From the NCBI GenBank assembly GCA_004552395.1, contig SFOK01000013.1, positions 1 through 25,990 on the forward strand: a stretch of 25,990 nucleotides of DNA, read 5' to 3'. The translations under genes and the position numbers were made by a program. The notes beneath the pieces are model-generated. The model searched no databases. It saw only the letters and a list, made by a program, of their open reading frames with translations, and had not been told where the DNA came from. This stretch comes from Bacteroidales bacterium (GTDB lineage: Bacteria > Bacteroidota > Bacteroidia > Bacteroidales > Muribaculaceae). This document shows, one piece after another, positions 7,783 through 16,221 of the stretch (positions are counted from its first letter, which is position 1; each line of letters starts with the position of its first letter).

Positions 7783-8745
7783 ATGAAGAATGTACTGATA
7801 GTTGGCGCTACCGGACAGATAGGTTCGGAGCTGACCATGCGCCTTCGCGAGCATTGCAAAGGCGGCGATGTTGTGGCAGGTTTCATCAAGGGCGCCGAGC
7901 CCAAGGGAATATTGCTTGAGAGCGGTCCGTCCATGGAAGTGGACATCACCAGACCGGAGCAGATAGCCGCAGCAGTGGACAAATACAAGGTAGATACCAT
8001 CTATAATCTGGCAGCCCTGCTCAGCGCCGTGGCCGAGGCCAAGCCGCAGCTCGCCTGGAAGATAGGCGTGGGCGGCCTCTACAACACACTCGAAGTGGCC
8101 CGCGAAAAAGGATGCGCAGTGTTCACACCCAGCTCCATAGGCTCATTCGGGCCCTCCACCCCTCACGACAAGACTCCGCAAGACACAGTGCAGCGCCCCG
8201 AGACCATCTACGGTGTCACCAAAGTTACCGGCGAACTTCTCTCCGACTATTATGCGCGCCGCTTCGGTGTCGACACTCGCTCTGTACGTTTCCCCGGCCT
8301 GATATCCTACACCACGCCTCCCGGAGGTGGCACCACTGACTACGCTGTGGATATCTACTACGCCGCCGCTCAGGGGAAGGACTTCAAATGTCCGCTCAAA
8401 CCCGGCACCTTCATGGACATGATGTATATGCCCGACGCACTCCGCGCCGCCGTGGAGATCATGGAGGCCAATCCCGACCGTCTGCACCACCGCAACTCCT
8501 TCAACATAGCCTCGATGAGCTTCGACCCGGAGATCATCTACTCCAAGATACGCGAGCATGTGCCCGGCTTCAAGATGGAGTATGAGCTCGACCCGCTCCG
8601 CCAGGCCATAGCCGACTCGTGGCCCAACTCGCTCGATGACACTTGCGCCCGCGAGGAATGGGACTGGAAACCGGAATACGATCTGGAGGCCATGACCAAG
8701 GATATGCTTGTGAACCTTCGCAAGAAATTCGGAATCACCGCATAA
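7783..8745 (+). CDS. tdh: L-threonine 3-dehydrogenase, short-chain (GalE-like) type
   Basis: A 320-residue extended short-chain dehydrogenase that oxidises L-threonine to 2-amino-3-oxobutyrate with NAD+. The Rossmann motif GATGQIG is at 8-14 and the catalytic YGVTK at 143-147. The family pattern is conserved: NLAALLSAVAEAKPQ, FTPSSIGSFGP, RFPGLISYTTPPGGGTTDYA and the C-terminal WPNSLDD. This is the GalE-like threonine dehydrogenase of Bacteroidetes and animals, not the zinc enzyme of E. coli. The divergent kbl supplies the next step. An unspecific epimerase annotation would be less accurate. Confidence 0.92.
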   Translation: MKNVLIVGATGQIGSELTMRLREHCKGGDVVAGFIKGAEPKGILLESGPSMEVDITRPEQIAAAVDKYKVDTIYNLAALLSAVAEAKPQLAWKIGVGGLYNTLEVAREKGCAVFTPSSIGSFGPSTPHDKTPQDTVQRPETIYGVTKVTGELLSDYYARRFGVDTRSVRFPGLISYTTPPGGGTTDYAVDIYYAAAQGKDFKCPLKPGTFMDMMYMPDALRAAVEIMEANPDRLHHRNSFNIASMSFDPEIIYSKIREHVPGFKMEYELDPLRQAIADSWPNSLDDTCAREEWDWKPEYDLEAMTKDMLVNLRKKFGITA

Positions 8746-8790
8746 AAAAAGCTGCGGCCGACTGCGGCTGCTGCGGCTTCGCCTGAAAAA

Positions 8791-8845
8791 ATCGGAATTA
8801 TCGGAATAATCGGAGCTATCGAAATAATCCGAAAGCTCCGATTTT
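8791..8845 (+). terminator. tdh terminator built from a 9-bp repeat
   Basis: Five nonamers in register occupy 8791-8835, each starting ATC (ATCGGAATT, ATCGGAATA, ATCGGAGCT, ATCGAAATA, ATCCGAAAG). Within them AATCGGAGCT (8808-8817) pairs perfectly with AGCTCCGATT (8834-8843), followed by TTTTC, giving a 10-bp terminator stem. The same nonamer array occurs at 2699-2725. Confidence 0.75.
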
Positions 8846-9146
8846 CTGCTATATACAACAAGAGCCTGAATTTCACAATCCGGGCCCCGTTGTAGCATTA
8901 ATTCTAATACCTTAAATAAAACACAGTGCAAATACAATAACCGTACTCTTACAACACCGGGTTTTCTCTGTTGGTTCATGGCGGGCCTAAAAAACTCCTT
9001 TCCAGCGCCTCTTTCACATTTTTTAGGCCTTCCCTGCGCCCTTTCCGGGAGCGTTCCCTTCCCTCTTTTCACATTTTCGCACATGTTTCTGCACGGCTCC
9101 TCAGTAATTTATCCCTACGGAGGTGCTAATTATGGAATTTTTTCTG
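8846..9146. other. Non-coding stretch with a strong inverted repeat
   Basis: No credible gene is seen between the tdh terminator and the fabD promoter. GGCCTAAAAAA (8984-8994) and TTTTTTAGGCC (9019-9029) form a perfect 11-bp inverted repeat with a 24-base loop. A looser pairing joins CCCG and TTGTA (about 8886-8893) to TACAA and CGGG (about 8950-8961). The segment CTCTTTCACATTTT near 9009 nearly recurs near 9063. No known RNA is recognised. Confidence 0.5.
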
Positions 9147-9154
9147 TAATTTTG
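9147..9154 (+). promoter_or_regulatory. Promoter -7 box of fabD
   Basis: A perfect TAATTTTG. No TTTG lies at the -33 distance. The predicted leader is about 80 bases and contains GGGCGA pairing with TCGCCC (about 9173-9202). Confidence 0.6.
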
Positions 9155-9243
9155 CATCGGATTTCAGCCAGTGGGCGATTTTCTCTCTTACTTCGCCCGG
9201 CATAAACCCCGTATTATCCAAGTTTTCAACAAGATAAGAAGAT

Positions 9244-10122
9244 ATGAAAGCATTTGTATTCCCCGGTCAGGGTGCCCAGTTTGTGGGCATGGGCAAGGAT
9301 CTCTATGACAATGATCCCCAGGCCAAGGCTCTTTTCGACAAAGCAAACGAGATTCTCGGTTTCAGCATCACAGACCTGATGTTCAACGGCACCGAAGAGG
9401 ACCTCAAGCAGACTAAAGTGACTCAGCCCGCAATCTTCCTCCACAGTGTGATACTGGCCAAGAGCCTCGGCGACGAGTTCAAGCCCGACATGGTAGCCGG
9501 TCACTCTCTGGGTGAATTCTCAGCTCTTGTGGCAGCAGGCGCTCTCAGCTTCGAGGAAGGCCTCAAGCTGGTGTCGGCCCGCGCCCAGGCCATGCAGAAA
9601 GCCTGCGAGATGCGTCCCTCGACCATGGCCGCCATCATAGCGCTCCCCGACGAGAAAGTCGAGGAAGTGTGCGCCGGCATCGACGACATCGTGGCTCCCG
9701 CCAACTATAACTGCCCCGGCCAGATCGTGATCTCCGGCACCGAGGAAGGTATCGACGCCGCTTGCGAGCAGCTCAAGGCCGCCGGAGCCAAACGTGCCCT
9801 CAAGCTCAAGGTGGGCGGCGCTTTCCACTCACCGCTCATGCAGCCCGCTCAGGAAGAGCTCGCCGTGGCTATCCACGCAGCCGACTTCAAGACACCCGTC
9901 TGCCCTGTATATCAGAACGTTGACGGCAAGCCTCACACCGACCCGCAGGAGATCAAGGAGAACCTCCTCAAGCAGCTCACATCGCCCGTGCGCTGGACTC
10001 AGGATGTTCAGGCCATGATCGCCGACGGCGCCACAGAGTTCACAGAGCTCGGTCCCGGCAAGGTGCTTCAGGGTCTCGTAAGCAAAATCGACCGCAACGT
10101 CACCGTAGACGGCCGTCAGTAA
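9244..10122 (+). CDS. fabD: Malonyl-CoA:ACP transacylase
   Basis: A 292-residue enzyme that loads malonyl groups from CoA onto acyl carrier protein for fatty-acid synthesis in the cytoplasm. FPGQGAQ is at 6-12, the nucleophile motif GHSLG at 86-90 (Ser88), the carboxylate-binding arginine at 113 (SARAQAM) and the catalytic histidine at 195 (GGAFHSPLM). Length and motifs are those of a stand-alone FabD. It is followed by a strong terminator, so it appears to be monocistronic; no other fab gene is in the window. Confidence 0.96.
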   Translation: MKAFVFPGQGAQFVGMGKDLYDNDPQAKALFDKANEILGFSITDLMFNGTEEDLKQTKVTQPAIFLHSVILAKSLGDEFKPDMVAGHSLGEFSALVAAGALSFEEGLKLVSARAQAMQKACEMRPSTMAAIIALPDEKVEEVCAGIDDIVAPANYNCPGQIVISGTEEGIDAACEQLKAAGAKRALKLKVGGAFHSPLMQPAQEELAVAIHAADFKTPVCPVYQNVDGKPHTDPQEIKENLLKQLTSPVRWTQDVQAMIADGATEFTELGPGKVLQGLVSKIDRNVTVDGRQ

Positions 10123-10139
10123 TTCAACACCTCATTATT

Positions 10140-10177
10140 CCCCCTGAAAGCGTCCGCTCGCAGGGGGATACTTTTTT
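10140..10177 (+). terminator. Rho-independent terminator of fabD
   Basis: CCCCCTG (10140-10146) pairs with CAGGGGG (10161-10167) around a 14-base loop, followed by ATAC and six T (10172-10177). No good promoter box is visible in the 19 bases between it and asd, so part of asd transcription may read through. Confidence 0.88.
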
Positions 10178-10196
10178 ATCACATCCTCAGAAAACC

Positions 10197-11213
10197 ATGA
10201 ACATAGCAATAGTAGGCGCAAGCGGCGCTGTAGGTCAGGAGTTTCTCCGCGTGCTCGACGAGCAGAATTTCCCTGTCGACAATCTCACACTCTTCGGCTC
10301 CTTGCGAAGCGCCGGTCGCCGTTACACTTTCCGCGGCAAAGAATATGAAGTGAAAGAGCTCCGCCATAACGACGATTTCCGCGGCATCGACATAGCCTTC
10401 ACATCGGCCGGTGCATCCGTCTCCAAAGAATTTGCCGAGACAATCACCCGCCACGGCACTGTGATGATCGACAACTCGTCGGCCTTCCGCATGGACCCCG
10501 ATGTGCCTCTCGTGGTGCCCGAAGTGAACGCCGCCGACGCTCTGGTCCGTCCCAAAGGGATCATAGGCAACCCCAACTGCACCACAATACTCATGGTGGT
10601 GGCTCTCAAGCCTATCCACGACCTTTCGCCCATACGCTCGGTGCATGTGGCCACATATCAGGCCGCTTCCGGAGCCGGCGCCCGTGGCATCGAGGAGCTC
10701 CGCCTGCAGTCGCGTCAGATCGTGGCCGGTGAGGAACCCACGGTGCAGAAATTCCAGGCGCAGCTCGCCTTCAACCTCATCCCGCAGATCGACGTCTTCA
10801 CAGACAACAACTACACGAAAGAGGAGATGAAAATGTACAACGAGACACGCAAGATCATGCACGCTTCCGACCTTATGGTGAGCGCCACCTGCGTGCGTGT
10901 GCCTGTGGAGCGCGCCCACAGCGAGGCTATCTGGGTACGCACCGAAAAGCCGCTCGAGATAGCCGATGTGCGCAAGGCTATGGAGGCAGCTCCCGGTCTG
11001 GTGGTTGTCGACGATCCCGCGGCCGGCAAATACCCCATGCCGCTCTACGCCGCCGGCACCGACCCCGTCTATGTGGGCCGTCTGCGCAAGGATCTGGCAG
11101 ATCCCTGCGGCCTGACCTTTTGGGCTGTCGACGACCAGATCAAGAAAGGCGCAGCGCTCAACGCCGTACAGATAGCTCAGTATCTCATCTCACAGGGCTT
11201 CGGCAAGAAATGA
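10197..11213 (+). CDS. asd: Aspartate-semialdehyde dehydrogenase
   Basis: A 338-residue NADPH-dependent enzyme that converts aspartyl phosphate to aspartate semialdehyde, the branch point to diaminopimelate/lysine, threonine and methionine. GASGAVG (7-13) binds the cofactor, the active-site cysteine is C128 in GNPNCTT, Q154 lies in TYQAASGAG and the catalytic histidine is H241 in ERAHSEA. It starts 19 bases after the fabD terminator and its stop overlaps the next start by four bases, so it is translationally coupled to the dipeptide epimerase. Confidence 0.96.
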   Translation: MNIAIVGASGAVGQEFLRVLDEQNFPVDNLTLFGSLRSAGRRYTFRGKEYEVKELRHNDDFRGIDIAFTSAGASVSKEFAETITRHGTVMIDNSSAFRMDPDVPLVVPEVNAADALVRPKGIIGNPNCTTILMVVALKPIHDLSPIRSVHVATYQAASGAGARGIEELRLQSRQIVAGEEPTVQKFQAQLAFNLIPQIDVFTDNNYTKEEMKMYNETRKIMHASDLMVSATCVRVPVERAHSEAIWVRTEKPLEIADVRKAMEAAPGLVVVDDPAAGKYPMPLYAAGTDPVYVGRLRKDLADPCGLTFWAVDDQIKKGAALNAVQIAQYLISQGFGKK

Positions 11214-12304
11214 GAAAACATCTTCTCGTCCTGGCCGCCTCTATCGCTGCCCTGACCGCTGCAGCCTCCGGAATAACCTTCCGCTATTACCCCTACGAAC
11301 TCCGCCTGCGCCACTCGTTCAACCTGGCCGCCATGTCGCGCACCGTTACACCCGGAGTGCAGGTGGAACTCCGTCTCGACTCCATAACCGGCTACGGCGA
11401 GGCCTCGATGCCTCCCTATCTCGGCGAATCCGTAGAGTCGGTCACCGCATTCCTGAGCAAGATCGACCCGGCGCGTCTGCAGAATCCCTTCGCTCTGGAG
11501 GATATCCACGCCTACATGGACTCGATAGCTCCCGGGAACCACGCTGCCAAAGCCGCCGTGGACATAGCTCTCCACGACCTCACCGGCAAGCTCATGGGGC
11601 AGCCCTGGTATGCCATCTACGGCCTTGACCCCGCCAAGGCGCCCTGCACCTCCTACACCGTCTCCAACGACACGCCCGAGGTGCTCGCGCAGAAGATTGC
11701 CGAAGCGGAGCCTTACGCCGTGATCAAGGTGAAGATGGGTGTGCCGGGCGACCGCGAGCTCATAGAGACTATCCGGCGCCACACCGACAAGCCGATATGT
11801 GTCGATGCCAATCAGGGATGGAAGACCCGCGAGGAAGCCCTCGACAATATCCTCTGGCTCGCCGACAAGAACTGTCTCTTCATAGAGCAACCCATGGACC
11901 GGAACGACCCCGACAGCCACGCATGGCTCAAGGAGCGCTCTCCGCTGCCTATAATCGCCGATGAAGCCGTGCAGACCTCGGCCGACATACCGGCTCTGGC
12001 CCGCGCCTACGACGGTGTCAACATCAAGCTGATGAAATGCGGCGGCCTCTACGACGCCTACCGCATGGCTATCCTCGCCCGGAGCCTCGGCCTCAAGGTG
12101 ATGATCGGATGCATGACCGAGACATCATGCGCCATATCGGCAGCCGCTCAGCTCGCGCCGCTCGCCGACTGGGTCGACCTCGACGGCAATCTCCTCATAG
12201 CCAACGACCTCTTCGACGGTATGAAGATTGTCGACGGCCGCGTCACACTCTCGGTCCTCCCCGGCATTGGAATCGTCCCCGCGGCTGAGGTCTCGGCCGA
12301 ATAG
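11210..12304 (+). CDS. Exported dipeptide (probably L-Ala-D/L-Glu) epimerase, enolase superfamily
   Basis: A 364-residue protein of the muconate-lactonizing/dipeptide-epimerase subgroup. Catalytic lysines K173 and K175 lie in VIKVKMG, metal ligands are D199 (VDANQGW), E226 (FIEQPM) and D251 (ADEAV), and the opposite-face lysine is K273 (NIKLMKCGG). This set fits epimerisation of a dipeptide, typically L-Ala-D-Glu from murein. An N-terminal extension (MRKHLLVLAASIAALTAAAS) looks like a signal peptide and precedes the usual first strand (ITFRYYPYELRL). The ATGA overlap with asd fixes this start, so the extension is probably real and the enzyme periplasmic. Exact substrate specificity is inferred. 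Confidence 0.85.
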   Translation: MRKHLLVLAASIAALTAAASGITFRYYPYELRLRHSFNLAAMSRTVTPGVQVELRLDSITGYGEASMPPYLGESVESVTAFLSKIDPARLQNPFALEDIHAYMDSIAPGNHAAKAAVDIALHDLTGKLMGQPWYAIYGLDPAKAPCTSYTVSNDTPEVLAQKIAEAEPYAVIKVKMGVPGDRELIETIRRHTDKPICVDANQGWKTREEALDNILWLADKNCLFIEQPMDRNDPDSHAWLKERSPLPIIADEAVQTSADIPALARAYDGVNIKLMKCGGLYDAYRMAILARSLGLKVMIGCMTETSCAISAAAQLAPLADWVDLDGNLLIANDLFDGMKIVDGRVTLSVLPGIGIVPAAEVSAE

Positions 12305-12313
12305 CACTGCGAA

Positions 12314-12326
12314 CCGGCAGCGCCGG
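12314..12326 (+). other. GC-rich hairpin after the epimerase
   Basis: CCGGC (12314-12318) pairs with GCCGG (12322-12326). The following sequence is GC-rich and reaches a T5 run only at about 12352, so termination here is uncertain. No perfect promoter box is found in the 166 bases before mdh; TAAATTTA (12360-12367) is the nearest match. Confidence 0.3.
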
Positions 12327-12470
12327 CGCCGTCACCGGGGTGGGATAAAACTTTTTCAGTAAATTTAAAAGTATTTTCCTTTCCCGGATTGTTATTCTAT
12401 ATAAAGCGGCAGTCCCGGCAACGTGTCAGCTTCCCTCATTTTAGAAACCTTTTTAAATACCAGACACAAA

Positions 12471-13484
12471 ATGAATTTCTTAACCAACGACAAACTCGTG
12501 ATTGTAGGCGCTGCCGGCATGATCGGCTCCAACATGGCTCAGACAGCCCTCATGATGATGCTCACCCCCGACATCTGCCTCTACGACCCCTATGCTCCCG
12601 GTCTCGAAGGCGTGGCTGAAGAGCTCCGCCAGTGCGGCATGGAAGGCGTGAACATCACTTTCACTTCCGACATCAAGGAGGCCCTCACCGGCGCCAAATA
12701 TATAGTCAACTCCGGTGGTGCTGCCCGCAAGGCCGGCATGACCCGCGAGGACCTGCTCAAAGGCAACGCAGCTATCGCCGAGGAATTCGGTAAGAATGTA
12801 AAGAAATATTGCCCCGACGTAAAGCATATCACCGTGATCTTCAACCCGGCCGACATTACCGGTCTTATCACTCTGCTCTATGCCGGCGTTAAACCCGAAT
12901 GTGTCACCACTCTCGCCGCTCTCGACTCCACTCGACTGCGCTCCGAGCTCGCCAAATACTTCAACATCCCCGCCGACGATATAGTCAACGCACGTACTTA
13001 CGGCGGCCACGGCGAGCAGATGGCTGTGTTCGCTTCCACAACCATGATCAACGGCAAGCCTCTCGACGAGGTGATCGGCACAACGGACTTCCCCGACAAG
13101 GACTGGGAGGAGCTCCGCCAGCGTGTGATCCAGGGCGGCAAGAACATCATCAACCTCCGCGGCCGCTCGTCGTTCCAGAGCCCCGCTTACCTCTCTATCG
13201 AGATGATCGCTGCCGCTATGGGCGGCAAGCCGTTCCGCTGGCCCGCCGGTCGCTACGTCAACAACGACCGCTATCAGCACATCATGATGGCCACCGAGAC
13301 CACTATCTCCAAAGACGGCGTGACTTGCAAGCCGATTCACGGCACCCCCGAGGAGATCGCCGAACTCGACAAGAGCTACCAGCACCTCTGCAAACTCCGC
13401 GACGAGGTGATCGAAATGGGCGTGATGCCTCCTATCTCCGAGTGGGGCAAATATAATCCTTACCTCGAGGAGAAAACCTGCTGA
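12471..13484 (+). CDS. mdh: Malate dehydrogenase
   Basis: A 337-residue NAD-dependent dehydrogenase of the lactate/malate family. The Rossmann motif GAAGMIG is at 13-19. Substrate-binding arginines are likely in GGAARKAGMTRED (R86, R92) and in DSTRLRSEL. NPADITG is at 126-131 and the catalytic histidine is H180 in YGGHGEQM. In gut Bacteroidetes this enzyme works in the reductive branch from oxaloacetate towards fumarate and succinate. The ATG at 12471 gives the usual short N-terminus; the open frame upstream is not conserved-looking. It is followed by a strong terminator. Confidence 0.93.
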   Translation: MNFLTNDKLVIVGAAGMIGSNMAQTALMMMLTPDICLYDPYAPGLEGVAEELRQCGMEGVNITFTSDIKEALTGAKYIVNSGGAARKAGMTREDLLKGNAAIAEEFGKNVKKYCPDVKHITVIFNPADITGLITLLYAGVKPECVTTLAALDSTRLRSELAKYFNIPADDIVNARTYGGHGEQMAVFASTTMINGKPLDEVIGTTDFPDKDWEELRQRVIQGGKNIINLRGRSSFQSPAYLSIEMIAAAMGGKPFRWPAGRYVNNDRYQHIMMATETTISKDGVTCKPIHGTPEEIAELDKSYQHLCKLRDEVIEMGVMPPISEWGKYNPYLEEKTC

Positions 13485-13554
13485 TCCCGCTTTGCAGGCT
13501 GCCCGGAGTCCCGTCTCCCGGCAAATTAGCCTGCCCTCTTAATTGCAACCCGCA

Positions 13555-13600
13555 GAGACCGCGACCCGGCTAAAGTGCCGGCGCGGTCTCTTCTTTTTTC
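13555..13600 (+). terminator. Rho-independent terminator of mdh
   Basis: GAGACCGCG (13555-13563) pairs with CGCGGTCTC (13582-13590), and inside it CCGGC (13566-13570) pairs with GCCGG (13577-13581). A TTCTTTTTTC tail follows. Confidence 0.9.
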
Positions 13601-13626
13601 CCCGTTCTTCAGCCCCGGCCCAAAGA

Positions 13627-13658
13627 CTTGATGCATTGCCGGATTTTTTGTAATTTCG
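13627..13658 (+). promoter_or_regulatory. Promoter of the TonB-dependent receptor, possibly leaderless
   Basis: CTTG (13627-13630), a 20-bp spacer and TAATTTCG (13651-13658) each differ from consensus at one base. The ATG lies only seven bases after the -7 box, so a transcript from here would have almost no 5' leader. Confidence 0.5.
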
Positions 13659-13665
13659 CGCCGGA

Positions 13666-15654
13666 ATGAAGCACGGATTCATCACTTCGGCAATCTTGGC
13701 TCTGCTTATCCCGCTGGCAGCTTTCGCCCGGGAGAGCGGCGCTGCTTCGGGCGTATACTCCTCACCGTCCGAAGAGCTGACCGAACCCACCGACACCACA
13801 ACCCACACGCTTCAGGAATTCGTGGTCACGGAGAAATACCGTCCGCTCGCCACCGAACAGAAGCTCTCGGGCCTTGAGCTGCAGAAGCTCTCCACCACCT
13901 CCATAGCCGACGCCCTCAAATACTTCGCCGGCGTGCAGATCAAGGACTACGGCGGTCTGGGCGGGCTCAAGACCATCAACGTGCGCTCGCTGGGCGCCCA
14001 GCATGTGGGTGTCTATATAGACGGCATACGTATCACCAACGCGCAGAACGGCACCGTAGACCTCGGCAAATTCTCCCTCTCCACCCTGGAGTCGGTTTCT
14101 CTTTTCAACGCCAACAAACTCGAGCAGTGCCAGTCGGCTTCGGAATACGCATCGGGCGCCACGGTATATATGCGCACCCGCCGGCCTGACCGCGACTCAG
14201 TGACCATTCTCGCCGCCGTAGGCTCGTTTCACACCTGGCGTGTAAGGGGCAACATCCAGTTCGCCCGAAAAGGCTGGAGCGGTTTCCTCGACGCCGAATA
14301 TCTCTACTCCAAAGGCGACTACCCGTTCCGCTACAAGACTCAGTATGAGGACACTGTGGGCCACCGCCGCAATTCCGACATAGAATACACCCGTGTGGAG
14401 GGAGCGCTCTTCAAGGGCGGTTTCGCCTCGCACGCCTATCTCTACGTCTCCGAGCGCGGATGCCCCGGCGGTATCGTGCGCCGTCTCTCCGACAAGTATG
14501 TCAACGTGGGCCGCGAGTGGGACACGGACCTTTTCTTCCAGTCATCGTGGGAACGCGCGCTTTCGGACCGCCACAAGATCAAATTCAACCTAAAATATTC
14601 CTACGAATATCTGCGCTACAGCACCAACTACCCTGAGAATCAGAACACTGCCCGCGTCGACAACCATTATCACCAGAACGATGCCTACGGCTCGGCGGCC
14701 TACACCTGGATACCTATCGACTGGCTCAACGTCAACGTGAGCTACGACGCGCGCGTCTCCTGGCTCGACGCCGACCTCAAGCAATTCACCTGTGTGCGCC
14801 GTCTCGACCAGAAGGCTGTGGTGGCGCTTCAGGCAAATTACCACGGCTTCCGGCTCGCTTCATCGCTTCTCTATCAGCACTATAAGGACCACACCCGCAT
14901 ACAGGCCGGCGCCGCCGACCCGCTCAGCAAACTCACTCCCGCCGTCACTCTGGGCTACTTCCGCGGCGGTTTCTCGGCCCGACTCTGGTACAAGAGCATC
15001 TTCCGCGCCCCGACGCTCAACGACCTATACTACACGCAGACCGGCAACCGCAACCTCAAGCCGGAATTCACCAAGCAGTGGGACCTCGGCCTCGAATATC
15101 AGAAGATGTGGCCGGCGTGGATGCTCTCCATGCAGTGCGACCTCTACCTCAACCATATCGACAACCGGATAGTCTGCCTCCCCCTGCGCGGAACTTACTC
15201 CTGGTCCATGATGAACTACGGCAAGACCTTCTGCCGCGGCCTCAACGCCACGCTCTCGGGTCAGTTCCACATCAGCTCGTGGCACTTCTCCCTGCTCGGA
15301 TCCCTCACCTGGCAGCGCGACCTCAACCGCACCGACCCGACCGACGGCGACACCTACAACCGCCCGATCTGCTACTCACCCACTCTCTCCGCGGGACTGA
15401 CAGGTATCATCGGCTGGCGCGACTATTCGGTCACCATATCCCACCTCCATGTGGGCAAGAGGATGTGGTCCTACGCCGATCCGGAAGATATGCTCCGTCC
15501 CTATAATAATGTGGACCTCAAGCTCTCCGGCACTTACCGCCACATCGCCGCCTCGCTCGAAATCAACGACCTCTTCGACGAACAGTACGAGCAGATACCG
15601 CGCTACCCCATGCCGGGGCGCCAGTACAAATTCACCCTCTCTTACTCCTTCTGA
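13666..15654 (+). CDS. TonB-dependent outer-membrane receptor
   Basis: A 662-residue protein with a signal peptide (1-21), a TonB-box-like QEFVVTEKY (50-58) and a plug domain (about 65-170) containing TINVRSLGAQHVGVYIDG. A 22-strand-type barrel follows, with many aromatic girdle residues and a terminal phenylalanine (YKFTLSYSF), the outer-membrane assembly signal. It lacks the N-terminal carboxypeptidase-regulatory-like domain of SusC proteins and has no SusD partner, so it is not a typical glycan-utilisation transporter. The size and plug suggest uptake of a small ligand such as a metal chelate or cofactor. No cobalamin riboswitch was recognised upstream and the ligand cannot be named. A terminator follows. 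Confidence 0.9.
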   Translation: MKHGFITSAILALLIPLAAFARESGAASGVYSSPSEELTEPTDTTTHTLQEFVVTEKYRPLATEQKLSGLELQKLSTTSIADALKYFAGVQIKDYGGLGGLKTINVRSLGAQHVGVYIDGIRITNAQNGTVDLGKFSLSTLESVSLFNANKLEQCQSASEYASGATVYMRTRRPDRDSVTILAAVGSFHTWRVRGNIQFARKGWSGFLDAEYLYSKGDYPFRYKTQYEDTVGHRRNSDIEYTRVEGALFKGGFASHAYLYVSERGCPGGIVRRLSDKYVNVGREWDTDLFFQSSWERALSDRHKIKFNLKYSYEYLRYSTNYPENQNTARVDNHYHQNDAYGSAAYTWIPIDWLNVNVSYDARVSWLDADLKQFTCVRRLDQKAVVALQANYHGFRLASSLLYQHYKDHTRIQAGAADPLSKLTPAVTLGYFRGGFSARLWYKSIFRAPTLNDLYYTQTGNRNLKPEFTKQWDLGLEYQKMWPAWMLSMQCDLYLNHIDNRIVCLPLRGTYSWSMMNYGKTFCRGLNATLSGQFHISSWHFSLLGSLTWQRDLNRTDPTDGDTYNRPICYSPTLSAGLTGIIGWRDYSVTISHLHVGKRMWSYADPEDMLRPYNNVDLKLSGTYRHIAASLEINDLFDEQYEQIPRYPMPGRQYKFTLSYSF

Positions 15655-15658
15655 ATAG

Positions 15659-15683
15659 CCTGAGACCTTGTTTCAGGATTTTT
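15659..15683 (+). terminator. Terminator of the TonB-dependent receptor
   Basis: CCTGAG (15659-15664) pairs with TTCAGG (15672-15677), including one G-T wobble, followed by five T (15679-15683). Confidence 0.65.
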
Positions 15684-16103
15684 CAAACCGTCGTGGCGCC
15701 GAGAGAAATCTGTGCAACTAAAAAGGAAATCTGTATAACCCGTTTCCTCTCCTTTATTGCTAACTTTGCAGCATAAGTAATCGAAGAATTAGCTTATAAA
15801 ATCTTGACCGGATCTTAAACTAATAGCACCATATTATTATGCGCAGATCCCCCCCTCCTTCTTATCATTTTCCGCTCCCACCTCACCTGCTCTGCGCCGC
15901 TAAATTCCCCTTCCCCCGCAAAATAACCGGCAATCCGCTGATGCAGGTTGCCGGTCACTCGCTGATTTTCAGCAATATTTCATCCGAAAGGCGCCATCCC
16001 CTTGCGGTATTCGAAATGCAATTTCGAACTTTCCTCACCTTCCGGCTTTCGAAATTAACTTCCTCACCTTCCGGCTTCCAAAATGCAATTCCGAAAAAAC
16101 TCG
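15684..16103. other. Non-coding stretch with an orphan promoter and direct repeats
   Basis: A perfect -7 box TAACTTTG lies at 15761-15768 without a clear -33. Just after it ATAAGTAAT (15773-15781) pairs with ATTAGCTTAT (15788-15797, one bulge). Further on, TTCGAAAT (16010-16017) and ATTTCGAA (16021-16028) form an 8-bp hairpin with a 3-base loop. TTCCTCACCTTCCGGCTT occurs at 16031-16048 and 16060-16077. An open frame from 15839 reads through the antisense of the tRNA and is not credible. I see no protein gene here. Confidence 0.5.
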
Positions 16104-16185
16104 TGCGCACGAAGGGACTCGAACCCCCACGCCCTGAGGCAATAGATCCTAAGTCTATCGCGGCTACCAATTACGCCACGTGCGC
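16104..16185 (-). tRNA. tRNA-Leu (anticodon TAG)
   Basis: An 82-base tRNA on the minus strand. The acceptor GCGCACG pairs with CGTGCGC, the anticodon loop is CTTAGGA with anticodon TAG, a long class-II variable arm follows, and GGTTCGAGTCC marks the T arm. CCA is not encoded. A -7 box sits about 12 bases upstream. Confidence 0.95.
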
Positions 16186-16196
16186 ATTTCCGACTG

Positions 16197-16204
16197 CAAA
16201 GTTA
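16197..16204 (-). promoter_or_regulatory. Promoter -7 box of tRNA-Leu
   Basis: On the minus strand 16204 to 16197 reads TAACTTTG, a perfect match. Transcription would begin about five bases before the tRNA. A -33 TTTG is not seen at the expected distance. Confidence 0.6.
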
Positions 16205-16221
16205 CTAATTCTTTCGCAATC

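Noticed and set aside
13666..15654. SusC-type glycan transporter or BtuB assignment for the TonB-dependent receptor
   Set aside because: No SusD partner, no N-terminal regulatory-like domain and no recognised cobalamin riboswitch; the ligand is left open.
16031..16077. CRISPR-like direct repeat
   Set aside because: Only two 18-base copies, 11 bases apart, with no further units or cas genes anywhere in the window.
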